From: Exaiptasia diaphana
Taxonomy: Eukaryota; Cnidaria; Anthozoa; Actiniaria; Aiptasiidae
Reading direction: 5' to 3'
Assembly (NCBI RefSeq): GCF_001417965.1
Contig: NW_018388191.1
Location: 854,873-918,872, forward strand
DNA: 64,000 bases
Every line of letters begins with the position of its first letter. The stretch's first letter is position 1. Shown piece by piece: positions 11,753 through 25,128 of the stretch. The position numbers were made by a program, and so were the translations under genes. The notes under the pieces were generated by a model, which saw only the letters and a program-made list of their open reading frames with translations, searched no databases and was not told the origin of the DNA.

Positions 11753-14700
11753 TCAGTCCTTGTTACCATCACTGACCGAATTTGTCGGCTTCTTCCGTCT
11801 TCTGTTTATGCATACCATGACAATAAGATCAATAAACTCGCATAGCGTCAAGAAACTGCAGCCAAGAAATAGACCCATGTTGCCACCAAAGTCCGCTGTA
11901 AAAGAGTTAGTGGTATTAGTATTAACTCGTGGATACGCGTCATAATTGCTGAGCTGGACGACAGCAATACTGCTTTGGCTTTGTTTTTGTTTTTGTCTCT
12001 GCGTTTCTAAAGATGTTACTAAAGGATGTAACAATTTGAATCAACTGAAATGCATAGCTACTCTTTAGGTTTTACTAAATTTCATGGTAGGGTGCTGCTC
12101 CTATCTCTTCTGTTAACCATGTCGGTACCCATTATTTAACCTATGTCGGTACCCATTATTTAACCTATGTCGGTACCCATTATTTAACCTATGTCGGTAC
12201 CCATTATTTAACCTATGTCGGTACCCATTATCAGTACACCTGCTTGGAGACAGACACTAAGAGTGCAAAGTGTCGTTATTTGCCGTGTACATTTGTCGGC
12301 AGAATGATTTCAACCTTTGGTTAGTGCTTTAAGTCGTGCACAGTACAGATGTGGACAGAGATATAAATAAGAACAAAACCCTACTTACTTCCCAATTCAC
12401 TTAAGTTGTAGTTTGGCTTTTCCTCTGTCACATCTGTAGACGTGCTCTCGTAAAAAATTGCGACTGCAGCGTAGGTTTTTCTGCAAAGGAAAAGTGAAAG
12501 GGGGAGCTATAGAAGGTTTCAAATCATCGAATTCTGATAACAGATCCCTTAAATGTGAAATAAGCAGCAACTTTTGATGGATAAAGTTGTTTTGCACTCT
12601 ATAAAAGCTAGTTTTGAGGAATTTGAATAAACGTAAATTGTAAAGAAAATTTCTATATATTAATGCACTGAACTCAAGTAACTGCAAAGATGATGCATTC
12701 ATAAGATCGACCAGCGAGGCAACGTTTGATTCTGCATTTAACAATTTACCTCACAAGTGCTTGCCATTTTACCAACTGCTCAGGATCAGACATGTTATAT
12801 CCTGTTGTATTTTGTGTTTTTATTAAGTTTTTCCAACTATGTTCAGATGGATAGTAGGCAATCGAGGTCTTGATATTGTATTGAATCGACTCACACTTCG
12901 GTGGACAATCGCACTTTTCATCTGAAATCATTTCAGAAATCATTATACTGTATTTGCGTTATCCTTCGGCCATATTCCATGTTGGATATAAGGAAACATT
13001 TAGTGGCCATTGTTTTCTTTTTTTAATATGCACTTACTAATATTATCTTTTAATGCTTTCCTGACACAATTGTAAGTCTCCGTGCTGTTGCAGAATCTCG
13101 TCACACCGATTCCTGCAATAATGAGTCAAGAGTACTTGTGAGTACTGCGTTCTCATTGGTCAAAAATCGACCACGTGACCCGATAATGCCCGTCGCGTAA
13201 GGCTTCTATAAGTGCACAGAGGCCGGCGCTTCAGAACATTTTGTTGTTGAATAATAAAAACGCTAGAACCGTTGAAATCTCTGCATTCTACGGGCGACTA
13301 TTTGTTTTTTAGAACATCCAGATTCCAAGCGCAACTATCAAATGAAAATTCCTGAGATTTCAACTACTATATTGTTTAAATAGAGATTATATTATGCTCG
13401 GGAACCCACACCGATAATTTTTGTTCACAATTCCTTGGTGAGCTTTCTCGTTATCAAACTACATTTGTATCTTACCTTTCGCAACCATCCCAAGCTGACG
13501 ACATTTACACTGTTCTGCAATGATTATCGATTTGCACTCGGCCAGACAGGATGGTATGTTGTATTCTTCAAAATTGAGTAGCTTTTTCGTCGCACACTTC
13601 GATGGATACGGATATGGTTCGGAAATAAACTATATAAAGAACATGGTAAAACAATTATCTAATGCATTTTTGCTGAAAGGGCGGTGTGTTTGAGTATTTT
13701 CAAAATATGCATGTCTACAGATGTGCCGTAAAGATAAAAGCAGGATTTGGGATCATTGCACAAAGATATCAAAAGGATGAATAGTAATAGATATGGAAAA
13801 AATTGAGCATTTAAGAAAATGGATTGGCGAGAACTGGAATCACAGGGACAACAAAATACCTACTTTCGCTCGCCTAATCCTGATGCTTGTGTAAAACCCA
13901 GGAGGTACATCATAACCTTTATTTTCAATGTCGTGGAATGTCCCAGGTTCGTGTACTGCTACTTTAAAGCCTGTGGCATCGTAGCTAAAAGGTCCATAGT
14001 ACTCGTATGGTTCAGCATTGAGTTTAAGTTTTAAACCTTTGCGCTGTCCTTCGCTAGTTTCCCTCCAACTAGCGGTTGAAGTGTTTCCATTGAACGTGTA
14101 GCAAAGTCCATACTGCAAAAAAAGCACAAAAGAAGGTATCAGGAAGAGAAAAAGGTCGTTAATTGTTTGTATCCCATGTTGAGCTTATGCATCACCATGT
14201 TGAGCTTGTTTGAAATATTGCTCTTTCCTCATGATAAATGATTGTTATTCATGAAAACATTTTAATTAAGATTGCTTTTAATTGGTACTTAAACGTACCA
14301 TGAATGATAGTGTGTTGGTCATGGGAAAGTCTCCGGTCTTTGAACAAGTAATTCCAGGAAAGCTACACTCTTGCATCATCCTATCTATCTGATGACCCGC
14401 TCTTTGAATTGTCTTTTCCACGTCAAAAGAAGGTACAGATTTCACGCCAATCTCCGCTATTTTAACCGGGTCCATTTGATCCAAATAATCCTGTGCAATT
14501 GTTCCCATGATTTGACTTTTTCTCATCATATTTTGATTGCATATTGTGACTGCAGGGAATGGGAGAGTCTCTGAGAACTCCAAACTCTTTGAAATAGTGA
14601 CTTGTCGAGATAAAAGTTTCTGAAGATTGAAATATACTTGCACAGTAAGGAAACAAACACTAAAACAGATCAAAATCCCCCACAAGATACGCCGTAATAA

Positions 14701-14862
14701 CGCTCCTGAATCCATGATGAAATGTAACCCATGGACAGTCGTATAGGAACTGAAATCCTTGATAAGTTGATTCGCATTCTTTTTAGCACTGGTGTTGTTA
14801 TCTTGTGAGTCTTGAGGACTGACATTCTGACATTTACAATGATGAATACTTCCTTGATCCAT
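11753..14862 (-). CDS. DEG/ENaC (ASIC-like) sodium channel subunit, paralog 2
   Basis: Exons in coding order: 14862-14299, 14112-13864, 13629-13476, 13112-13038, 12921-12750, 12480-12389, 11895-11753, giving about 482 residues. I chose the ATG at 14862 because MDQGS aligns with the starts of the third and fourth paralogs (MDRES, MNQDS); an in-frame ATG also exists at 14874. It has the HG gating motif (TTVHGLHF), TM1, FPAVTICNQN, an ectodomain with paired cysteines (CDCPPKCESIQYN) and TM2 with GLFLGCSFLT, then an Arg/Lys-rich tail ending GNKD, shared with paralog 3. Exon 4 is 75 bp rather than 72, one extra codon. Intron 6 holds a 24-bp minisatellite. Intron 3 contains a CCAAT-like/CACGTG stretch (about 13150-13260) that may be a mobile-element end. 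Confidence 0.92.
12117..12231. repeat. 24-bp minisatellite, about 4.8 copies
   Basis: The unit CTATGTCGGTACCCATTATTTAAC repeats head to tail with essentially no variation. It lies in intron 6 of the second channel gene. No spacers separate the copies, so this is not a CRISPR-type array. Low divergence suggests recent expansion and likely length polymorphism. Confidence 0.9.
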
Positions 14863-17714
14863 GTTATAAACCATCAACCATCCCTGCAGAGTTGAGCAGC
14901 ATCAAATAAAGCCTGTAATTTGAAATAAGACTCATTCAATGCAGTGATATATTTTATGTAGTGTTTAAAGTCCTCCAATTCGGATTTCAAGTCCGCGCAA
15001 TTAGTTCCAGTCCGAGGCGTTTCATAATTTTGAGTACATGAAGCACCATTTGTTGTTCTCCAATTCCCAAACGGGTTTCAGAAACAAAAGCTATTCAAAT
15101 TGTTTTTGTCTGATATTCATGGAATTCCACATCAGCATAATTCCGAGTCATAAGATTTATAACTATGTTATCTTCCCAGGAATCGAATCAGAAACTCGGT
15201 GGTGTAATGGTATAAGACGGCGCATATAGACTGGACGATTCGAAGGTAGAACTAACTAGAAATAAGGTAGAAGTAACTGGAAATAATGTAGAATACAAGG
15301 CAGAAGTACTTTGTCTGGTTTCCAGTTACTGCACGTGGTACAAATTACAATCAGGGATTGGCTGGATACCTCATGAATAATTAATGTTTATGAGAACAAA
15401 TCATAAAGCTGCGTAGAAGCATTGTTCATAAGCCGACATGTTTTAACTTTTTCAATAAATCTTTATCAGTTCTTCTCAACACTGGACTTAATGAATCATG
15501 ATTGTGTTCGTTTAAAGAGCTTTATGTGTTCATTCCGAGAGTAATATCGGGCTTATTCCGACTGAATACCGAATACGACGAATATCTTAGATTTCAAGCA
15601 CTATCTAATAATCATCTCAAAAGTCTTGTTTCATGGGTCGGATCTTTGTAGTTCCAATGTTTAAGTGACGTATATTGTACAAAGAACCTGAATGTAAATT
15701 GTAAGCGTTAACAAAGAAAATACAAATCATATATATTATACTCAGTCATAGTCAATTAGCGTACCTAAGATTTTCAAGCGCCCCTGTTCACATGTGGTTT
15801 ATCAGTGACCTCCATAATGTAGCCGTATGTGCTGCATAAAAACGATCGATAAAATCGTATAATAATCGTTTTGTAAGTTTTAAACTCTCTCTGATATATT
15901 TCCATATATAGTTGGACTGAAAACGATCGTACGATACCACTGATGCAACTATTTCAGCATTGCAGTGGTGAAGAGCTACAGATGTAACATGAAAAAAAGA
16001 GGAAAACTTTCCTTAAGTAACTGCTAGCGATGTTTTCTCTATCACCTATCAAGGTGCAATGTAAGATAACATGTTTGCAAAAAAAAAGTGTTAATTTGCA
16101 GTTGGGCAGTTTCATAGCTAAAATGCATTATTTTTAGAAAAAACAAACAACTTCAAAACGCTCTTGTGGCTGTTGAAATCTAACTTTTACAACCGTGAAA
16201 AAGAACTAATTAGGTGTGATTTCTTCGCTGTATCCAATGATATTACAGTGCCTTATCGAGTTTCCATGAGAACCAATCGAAAAGATAAACTCTATTAGAA
16301 TTTTCAATTAAAAGATTTTAAAATTATACGACTTCGTTAGCTTAAGATAAAAAACAAAGCGTCTACTTACGATAGATGGAAGGGCTTACAAGATATATTA
16401 TCTTGTTGATAAGAATAATTGCTTGCTGCTCACTCTTCTCTTCCAGTTGTTGATTTTAACTGTCTTATTGGAAACTTTTTTTTTCACACGAGCTCACATA
16501 AATGTAATTACTTTCAAGTCAAAATATGTCATTAAAAATAAACAATAAAATTTCTTAAAGATTAATTTGTGAGAAAAATGTTTCACTGATATGTAGTTTT
16601 TGAAAAGTTTGCAAAATATTGCATTTGTCAAAAGTCTATGGGTTGAATTTTATATGAGATTTCAATTTTTTTAAAGTGAATATGTTGGTAGCTTTAAAGC
16701 TGTTTCAATAAAGAGTTTTCATGTGAAGATTTAATGATAGGAATTAATAAGGTGTCCCCTGATATGACAGCTGCAGAAAGTATTTCCATGATACTAGCTT
16801 CCCTACCATTTATCCATGTCATTTCTACCGTTCGGACCAGTGGTCTTACAGATCTACAAATTTGCATTTTTGTCTTCTTTTATAAAGTATAAAACGCATC
16901 TCCAAATCATTCATATTCAAATTAAGACGGATGTCTGTAAAAAATGTCAGTTGAGACTCGCAGTAAATGAGATTGTGGGCAGTGCTAATAGCATCTCATA
17001 TTCCATATTTTTATATTCTTATTTCTTTTTCTCCTGTTGATGTATTTTTATGATTATTCTTTTAATACAAAAAAAACATCAGTCGGTCTTAATGAAACTA
17101 TAATAATATTGTTTTAATTAAGAGTGACCAATTATTTGTACCTTGTTGTTACTAGCGTTAACTTATACGTGCGCTAGCAGATCATAGTTAATATGAACAG
17201 ACAACTCAAAATTGCAAATATGTTATTGAATTTCATGATTAAATTTAGTCAAGTAAAGTCAAATATGTTTTTAGATTTTAGATTACAGGGTCGACCCTTT
17301 TTTGTTGTCTAGCAAGAACACAAATGTCAGTCTAAGCATGTTCGGTATATACTCCAATATTACTAAGAAGTTGATTTATTCAGCCCTGAAACGAGAACAG
17401 TAGGACGTCCTCGCGACACTATTAAAATTAAAAACCTTCCTTGTTTTTCACTAAATTTCTATTTCATTTATCTATTTTTTGTTTGTTTGTTTGTTTGTTT
17501 TTCTTAGTTTGTTCAAAATTCTCTCATGAACTAGACGCTCAGTGAGCGCTCACATGGGCTTCCTTGTGCATTAGGTGACACTGGATCATTTTGATTTTAC
17601 TGTAAATAATCATTTAGTCAGTATTTGCTGATCTCAGTAGTGTTGACATGCACAGCCAAAAGTTTTGTGGCTCATTTGTCATTGTCCCCTGGCTATTGCA
17701 TAACTGTAAGTATA
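14863..17714. other. Spacer upstream of the second channel gene, with a weak tRNA-like trace
   Basis: 2.8 kb, AT-rich, with no supported gene. Near 15199-15250 the sequence GGTGGTGTAATGG followed about 30 bases later by GATTCGAAG resembles spaced A and B boxes of a tRNA or tRNA-derived SINE. It does not fold into a full cloverleaf by eye, so I do not call a tRNA. A (TTTG)n run is at about 17477-17504. Confidence 0.4.
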
Positions 17715-18144
17715 GTTTACAACATGAGCGGCCGTGGACGTGAATGTTGTAAACGACTTATAAAACTCCAACACAAAGTAACATGAATTACAGTGAGATA
17801 AATGACGAAAAATGACAAATAAGGTAACTGCTGAGTTCAGTCCCTAAATTTACTGCAACACAGAACATTTTGAATAATTATCCATCCCACATGGAAAGCA
17901 AGCCATCTGTTGCATAAGCGAGTTCTGTTATCCGTCTTTGATTGCTTCAAAACCTAGTGAAGGTCTATGATGCGACACTAAAACTGAGACCTTTGCTAGT
18001 GTTGGGTTGTCTCAATGGTGACGACCGTGTTGTAAATCTGATACAACCACTAGTGGTTGTATCAGATTTACAAGGTCAATCACCTGATTAAATGGTCAGC
18101 CCTTATTGGAGCAATAGCTTATGCATTATTAATAAGTTTTATAA
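17715..18144 (+). mobile_element. Dispersed element, copy A, with 44-bp perfect palindrome
   Basis: It begins with a small hairpin (GTTTACAACAT ... ATGTTGTAAAC, 17715-17754). A 387-bp core (17758-18144) follows, bounded by inverted TTATAAAACT and AGTTTTATAA. The core contains a perfect 44-bp palindrome at 18030-18073 centred on ACTAGT. A second copy at 33754-34244 carries the same core in reverse orientation. No coding capacity. Non-autonomous; family not recognised. Confidence 0.75.
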
Positions 18145-18978
18145 TTTGTGGTATTCAAGTGGGAGATTTCATGTTCATGAAAAGCACTGTAATATTTGTC
18201 AAGTAAAGAACAAAGTATAGTTATTGAACAGAATTATATTTAACAAACAACTTCATTAAAATTATCAAAATAGACCATGAACCATGTTTTAAACTTTTCA
18301 TCAATGCAGTAGAGCAAATGCAGATAAACCATGAAATAAGATCAAACTAAATACTTACAATTCAAATAGTGGCTATTATCAATAGTGTCAATGAACCAGA
18401 ACACAATATAGATGAATTAAAAACAGTCTTATGTGGGTTCATCTTCATTGTGTTTTGGTTCATTGATACTGACAAATTGTCTCTAAACAGCCGCTATTTG
18501 TTAGTATTTAGAATTTGAAAACTCTAAAATATTTAGTTTTAAAACTCTAAAATAAAACAATATTAAAAACATAATCAGTTTTCAAACTATGAAATCAAAT
18601 GTGATTTATGTAGCTTGTTTGGATGTTTATCTTGTTAAAAATTAATAACAAAAGTTTGCTTGTGCATTCTTTTTTCAAATGTAAGAATGTTATTTAGATT
18701 ATTCATTTTGTGATGACACAGTTGGGTCAAAAGCTTGACTAGTAAAATTAAAAAAGGGTGAAATATGAAGTTTAACTGATAAAATAAAAAAATGAAATAA
18801 ATTATAATTATTATCAATGCGATAATAGGTTTTTACATGACTTAATTTTCAGAGGTAGTTTGTTTGTCATTGTATACAATGTACTTCTTATTAATATGAA
18901 CAATCTTGTACATGACTTACATCTCAGAGGTAGTTACAATATTTCTGTCATTGCAATCCTTCAGCTTAATTATAGTAA
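18145..18978. other. Spacer with imperfect fold-back
   Basis: No gene. About 18363-18505 is an imperfect inverted repeat: CAAATAGTGGC and TGTCAATGAACCAGAACACAAT on the left return as near-complements on the right. It is probably an old fold-back element. Confidence 0.5.
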
Positions 18979-19459
18979 CAGGGTTCGTACAGATTTTTAC
19001 ATATAAAATTCAAGGACTTTTCAAGGACTTTTTAAGGATTAATTTTCAATTTTCAAGGACACCAATTACAAAGAGAAAGATACAGTTAATAAACTTACTA
19101 GTCCTGTGTCTTACCAACAGAACAATTAAAACATTGTAGTCAACTTTGTATAAGAACTTTATCTCTTGGAACATATTTTTCTCCATCTCTATTTTAATTC
19201 CTTTACCGCCGTATTGCACAATAGTACAACAGACATTGCCAAAAGGATCGAAATATTATCAATTTGCTTCAAAGCTTGGCAAAATTGATCTCTAAAACAT
19301 TTCTTCACAACAACCAAGACTGATTCAAGGGCTAAATTATCATTTTCAAGGACCTTTCCTCCAAATTCAAGGACTTTTCAAGGAAAATTTGCATTTAAGG
19401 ACTTTTCAAGGACCTAGCTCCAAAATCAAGGACTTAAATTCAAGACTGTACGAACCCTG
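18979..19459 (+). mobile_element. 481-bp MITE, hAT-like termini, 5-bp target duplication
   Basis: It starts CAGGGTTCGTACAG and ends with the complement CTGTACGAACCCTG. AGTAA directly abuts both ends, consistent with a 5-bp target-site duplication. Subterminal tracts repeat TTCAAGGACTTTTCAAGG on both sides. There is no transposase frame. Terminal CAGGG and the 5-bp duplication fit hAT-type elements with short duplications, but the superfamily is inferred only from ends. Confidence 0.8.
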
Positions 19460-21758
19460 AGTAATCTTAATGTTAAACTCAATATAGCAATCAGTTGAAA
19501 GATTATTACAACAAAAACTATAATAAAACCTTGCTAAATGACTCTCTATATTTAGTACAGACAACTATTAAAATAAATATAGTTATCCAAAGACTTACTT
19601 ATAAGAAATGAATTAAGAAATCGAACCAATGTCGACTCCTTCGCGAGAATAAAATGGCGGCTTCGTTGAATTAGTCGTTCGTTTATTAGGATAGTTGGTT
19701 TCAGGTGCCTTTGATTTCTTCATCTCAGCAATCATAGAGTTAGTTGCCGTGTCACGTATTGTAGTTTTCTAGTTACATTGTAGGTTTGAGTCGTATTTGG
19801 CTCATTTGAATTTGCTATCTCGTAAGAACTAGTAAGCTTAAATAAGATCAACGCTATCAATTCATGCTAAAATAGATTCGTTGACCGGCCCGTTCCGAAA
19901 ATTACGCTGAGAATCTTTTAGTGTAGGCCTACCACGAATGGCTTGTGCGTTTGTACGTAAGGACAGCGTTCGTAGCTTGATTTTTTCCATCGAATAACTT
20001 TTGCCTTCGCTCTCCACGAGTCAAGACGATCAAGGACGGGTTAATACTTCATGTAACACCTAACTATAAGACTCTACATAAGATCCTATGTAGATATTAG
20101 CTATGAGCCAATTCATGGGTAGTACATGAATTACTGTGCAATTTGAAGCCTAACAAAAAATCATGACCAATGAAAGGCTAGTACTTCATGTAAGATCCTA
20201 CCTAATACAGCAATCTACATATTACTGATGGTGCCTATTCATTTTGTGGTACATGAAGTACTGGCCTACTTTTGTTTGTAATTTATGACATGGACTTCCT
20301 TCGGAAGCCCATGTAATTAGTATATCTCTTTCGTTTCCATTTCGATTTTTGAGTGTTATATTGTGAAAGTCGGAAAATATGTTATATATATACGGTGGCT
20401 CTTTGCTCCTTAATAAGGTGAGCTTCGTGCATCAGACAAAGAAGTCTAGGATAGATGAGATGAGTTGATTTGGGATCACTTCTTGTACGGTTTCCTGTCT
20501 AGATTTCAGTGAAACTAAAAACACCTGGATGATTCAATAGTACCAAGAGGAATTATATTTTTAAAGTCTTAACTAATTTTACATCATCTTACCCACTTTT
20601 AAACTTAACCATCCAATGATTGCGCATATATCCTGAAAAACAATTCTCTCTTTTGGCAGTAATTCTTGGAAGAATAGATTTGATGTGCTAATGATGTTAT
20701 TCCTTACAACTAGACGAAGTAATTTTCTCTGGATTGACTGCGGGACTTCACTCAAGTTCTAAAACTATTCGGTGCGCAAAGACCGTTTGTTTTTATAAAG
20801 CGCGGAAAACCAGTAAAATATATATCAAGATATAATTAACATTACAATGAACTTGACGGGAGATATTGGCAACCGCGGTTAGCTAAACAGCTAGGCACTG
20901 AGCATTCAAAAACTGATTATGAAAAGGAAATGAAATGTGTATATCAACACTTATAATACTTATAAGTAACGAGTAGAAGGAACCACAAATTCATTTATAG
21001 ACTAATGCTGTTTTTGTTTTTGTTGTTTATTTTTTTCGAAATATTTTAAAAGTCTTAATGATAATATAAACCGGCTAAATTACACTTAAGTACATACCTT
21101 AGAGTCGGTGTTCCTTTAGGACCCGAGAACAATTCCCAAGGTCTTTAAGATGGTAACATCTGCTCTTCTATAATCTTTTTTTTCATATTTCATTCATTGA
21201 TTAGATGTTGATCAACTTTTATTAATTACAGAAGTCTCGACCTCCCAAGTTTTGCAAAATATTTTACTGATTTTGAAGAATTTCATAACGACAATTGAAA
21301 TCTGTCATTTTTAATTCAAATCGGGATCGTACCGACGCAAATAATTTCTAGGCTTGCTTGTATTATATTCATTTTTATGATCTGCCGAACAGAGCTTCTA
21401 AAAATTACTATCATATATTTTCTGGTCAATCCAGGGTAAATCATGTCCTACAGATTTTTCCTTACAAATTTTTCTTTAAATCATAAACAAAGAAAAGTAA
21501 ACTGAAAGTTGCGCCTGCACACTTTGTGGTCAACAATAGTTACCATAAGGTCTAAATACGTAAAGCATGCACTAATTTCTGTTGCTGTGCACTGGATATC
21601 AAACACATATATTTGGAAACTTGCCCAGAAAAAAAGGGCCTTCTGGAAATTGCGACTATGCATCTTATAAGGGCGTATCCTTGCTCATTGTTTCGTGTAG
21701 GTTTTTGATGCATAGACTAACAGGCCAAGTGGACGTCTTTTGAGCTCATACCCGAGCA
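19460..21758. other. Spacer downstream of the third channel gene
   Basis: 2.3 kb without a supported gene. It holds the paired short inverted elements listed separately. The rest is AT-rich and featureless. It should include the 3' UTR of the third channel. Confidence 0.45.
20040..20268. repeat. Two adjacent short inverted-repeat elements
   Basis: Two roughly 90-100-bp modules (about 20040-20140 and 20178-20268). Each starts with a TACTTCATGTAA-type sequence and ends with its approximate complement (TACATGAATTACT, TACATGAAGTACT). The modules share internal AAGATCCTA and CTACAT words, so they are related copies of one small fold-back unit. Confidence 0.65.
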
Positions 21759-24705
21759 TCAGTCCTTGTTACCATCATTGACTGGATTCTTTTGTTTTTT
21801 GTTTATGAATACCATAATAATAAGATCAATAAACTCGCACAGCGTCAAGAGACTGCAGCCAAGAAACAGACCCACGTTGCCTCCAATGTCCGCTGAAAAG
21901 AAAACATGACACGTCTTGATATTGATTGGTGATCGAGTTAAAATGCAACTACTTATTTTGTAAACGCAAAACCCATATAATGGATTTTTCATAATTTTCG
22001 CATACATGGTGAAACGGATTTAAAACCGTACAGCACCTTTGAAGCGGCCAACGGCTTCTTTAGCACACTTACTAAACGATTTATTAAACCGGCAAACATA
22101 TTTTTTTACCAACTCTACTTTCTTGTTATAAAAAAATCTCAAGTAATAAAGTTCTTGATTGTAAATTAGATTATGGTTTACTTACTTCCAAAATCACTGA
22201 AATTATAGCTTGGTTTTTCTTCGGTCACATCTGTTGACGTGCTCTCGTAAAAGATAGTGACGGCAGCATAACTTTTTCTACGAAGAAATAGATTGAACAA
22301 ACGGTACTGTTAGATTTATAAAATCTCGTTTGAGTACAATGTTCGCCATTTGAACTGAGTCAAAATGGAGGAATGTGCAATCCGAAATATATATGTATTA
22401 TGTGTTTTGCATTTAAATTTTATTTATTTTTATGTTACCTGGATCGACATCTGGAGAGTTCCTACCTTATATCTGCTTGCAAGTTTTCCAATTGCTCAGG
22501 ATCAGACGCGTTAAATCCCGTTGCGTTAAATCCCGTTTTATTGTGCATGTCTATCATGGCTTCCCAACCATGCTCAGAGGGATAGTACGCAATCGACGTC
22601 TTGACATTGTATTGGATCGACTCACATTTCGGAGGACAGTCGCACTTGGCATCTGTACACAAATTTGTATGTGAATTAGCGATCATTTGATTTTCGAGAA
22701 TTGGCATACGCCGTAGCTACATTTTCGTTTTTAAGCTGGATCTCAGTGTGCATGGGACTAATAACATCAAAGAAAAATCCTTTCAGCATCTCTTTAATAA
22801 AGTCTCAAAAGATCCAATTATCTCACCATAGCACTATTATACTATACTATATTATATTATACTATAAAATTTGGAATATTTTCAATACAATTACTGTCAG
22901 TCAGTGCACGTACTAATGTTTCTCGTCGAGCTTATGACACAATTGGAAGCTTCAGTGCTGTTGCAGAATCTCGTAGCGCTGACACCTGCAATCAAATTAA
23001 TTGACATATCAACATATAGCGGCTCAAGTAAACGTTGATCCGCCTTACCTGTCGGAACCATTCCAAGATTGCGACATCCACACTGTTCAGCAACGATTTT
23101 CGATACACATTCAACCCAACAGGATGGTTGACTATATGATTCAAAATTGAACAACTTTTTCGATCCGCAGTTGGATGGATATGGAGATGGCTGAAAGATA
23201 AACTACAAAGAAATCATGCAAGTACAGTGTCTCTATGAGAAGCGACATCTAGCGTCAAAATGGCCGATAAACTGACGACTTGAAGGATTTACAGAAAACA
23301 AGTAATGAATAGACAAATAATTAGATATTAACAGAGCAGCTAGCGATGGAACAAAGGAGTTTTTGCGATTTGCGATCGAGAAAGAAGTAGGCTATGAACT
23401 GATGATAACAGGTACATACTTTCTCTCGCCTAATCCTGATACTTGTCGAAAATCCAGGAGGCACATCATAACCAACATTGTCAATATGGTGGTATGTCCC
23501 AGGTTCGTGTATTGCAACTTTAAAGCCTGTTGCATCATAACTGTACGGTCCATAATACTCGGATGGTTCAGCATTCAGATAAAGCCTTAGCCCTTGCCAT
23601 TGACCTTCGGTGACGTCCTTACCATTTGCAGTTGAGCTGTTTGGGTTGAATGTGTAACAAAGTCCGTGCTGCAACAAATCGACATAGAGACATAGATATA
23701 GGGAATATCGGCTTGAAAAAAACCCACAAAGATGGAAAAATTATCAGGTCTCTGGAATGTTGTTTGAGTTGAGCTTCTTGATGTGTTACTCTCCTTTCTA
23801 TTTTGATATTAATAGACTCATTATCGTACCCAGATCACTTTTAAGTGTCTCACGTCTCACTTAATTATTGAAGACTCTGTTGAAGACGATTAAATTAAAA
23901 TTAAGTTGGCTCAAAAATTCCCACGAACAATCAGTATTTGATTATATAGTATGACCCACATTCTGGGACTTCCGGTTTGTCTCCGAGTCTTTGATTTTCT
24001 GTCAAGAAACTGAGGTGTGTCTGGGTAAGAGTGGATTATTCAAAAACTTCCGCCTGTAATGAACTTGAAATCATAACTATTGGGCTTTTTGACGTCGTTT
24101 GTTACTTGCAGCCCAAAGATAACTAAATTACTCACCAAGAATGATAACGCGGTTGCCATGGTAAAATGTTTTGCATATGAACAATCAATTCCAGGAAAAC
24201 TACACTCTTGCATCATCTTATCTAACTGATGACCTGTCTTTTTGACTTTCTTTTCCACGTCGAATGAAGGCACTTCAGATTTCTGTCCATACTTCTTATA
24301 CTTAACCGGGTCCAATTGATCCAAATAGTCCTGTGCAATTGTTCCCATGATTTGACTTTTTCTCATCATATTTTGATTACATATTGTGACTGCAGGGAAT
24401 GGGAGACTCTTCGAGACTTCGACACTTTTTGTAATAGTGACTTGTCGAGATAAAAGTTTGTCAAGATTGAGATATACTTGTACAGTAAGGAAACAAACAC
24501 TAAAACACATCAAAATCCCCCACAAGATACGCCGTAACAACGCTCCTGAATCCATGATGAAATGTAACCCATGGACAGTCGTATAGGAACTGAAATCCTT
24601 GATGAGTTGATTCGCATTCTTTTTAGTACTGGTGTTGTTTTCTTGTGAGGTTTCGGGGCTGACCGTCTGATTACATTTACAACAATGAGCGCTTTCTCTA
24701 TCCAT
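21759..24705 (-). CDS. DEG/ENaC (ASIC-like) sodium channel subunit, paralog 3
   Basis: Exons in coding order: 24705-24136, 23668-23420, 23202-23049, 22985-22914, 22652-22466, 22277-22186, 21892-21759, about 485 residues. The ATG at 24705 opens MDRESAHCCKC. It has the HG motif (TTVHGLHF), TM1, FPAVTICNQN, ectodomain CDCPPKCESIQYN, and TM2 with GLFLGCSLLT followed by a tail ending NDGNKD. Exon 5 is 187 bp instead of 172 because a 15-bp direct duplication (about 22509-22538) repeats TGFNA as GFNATGFNA in frame. N-terminal and TM1 DNA is very close to paralog 2, while the stretch just before FPAVTI matches paralog 1, a mosaic pattern. Exon 3 could also use an acceptor 12 bp further in, but the one chosen restores the 154-bp family length. 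Confidence 0.92.
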
Positions 24706-24923
24706 ATTGTAAATCTGTCATGACAAATATCAGTGCAGCGTTAAGGCGCTGTTAAAATTCGCAATGATATGATTGCGACATAATTTTCCTAGAAATTAAT
24801 TAGATCCCTGTCATATTGTACAATATCCCCATGACAATCTTGTGGTCAAGAAAAGGTAGGAGCCAGAATGATGGAGATTCTTGCAATGCTCTGCGAATTA
24901 GACTTGTACGACGCTGCTTCTAA

Positions 24924-25128
24924 AGCCGTTTACACTGGCGATTGTTCTGCAGTGTTTCGGGCGATTTTCCCAAAAATATAAATAGATTTTCTCTTATCCT
25001 ACTGAGGAGATGTTTAGTTAGTTCATCCCGGTGTATTCAATAAAAGTTTACAAAGTTGATTCTTTAATTTTTCTCTAGGATCAAAATGACTACGAAAATC
25101 GCTTCAAAAACCGCCATTGTAAACGGAA
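24924..25128. mobile_element. About 205-bp MITE upstream of the third channel gene
   Basis: The left end reads AAGCCGTTTACACTGGCGATT. The right end is the imperfect complement of the same words (AACCGCCATTGTAAACGG). No coding capacity. Target duplication not resolved. Confidence 0.5.

Noticed and set aside
12117-12231. Regularly spaced 24-bp repeats that could suggest a CRISPR-like array
   Set aside because: Units are contiguous with no unique spacers and sit in an animal gene's intron; it is a minisatellite.
15190-15255. tRNA gene-like A and B box words
   Set aside because: The arms do not pair into a cloverleaf and no acceptor stem is visible; at most a decayed SINE head.
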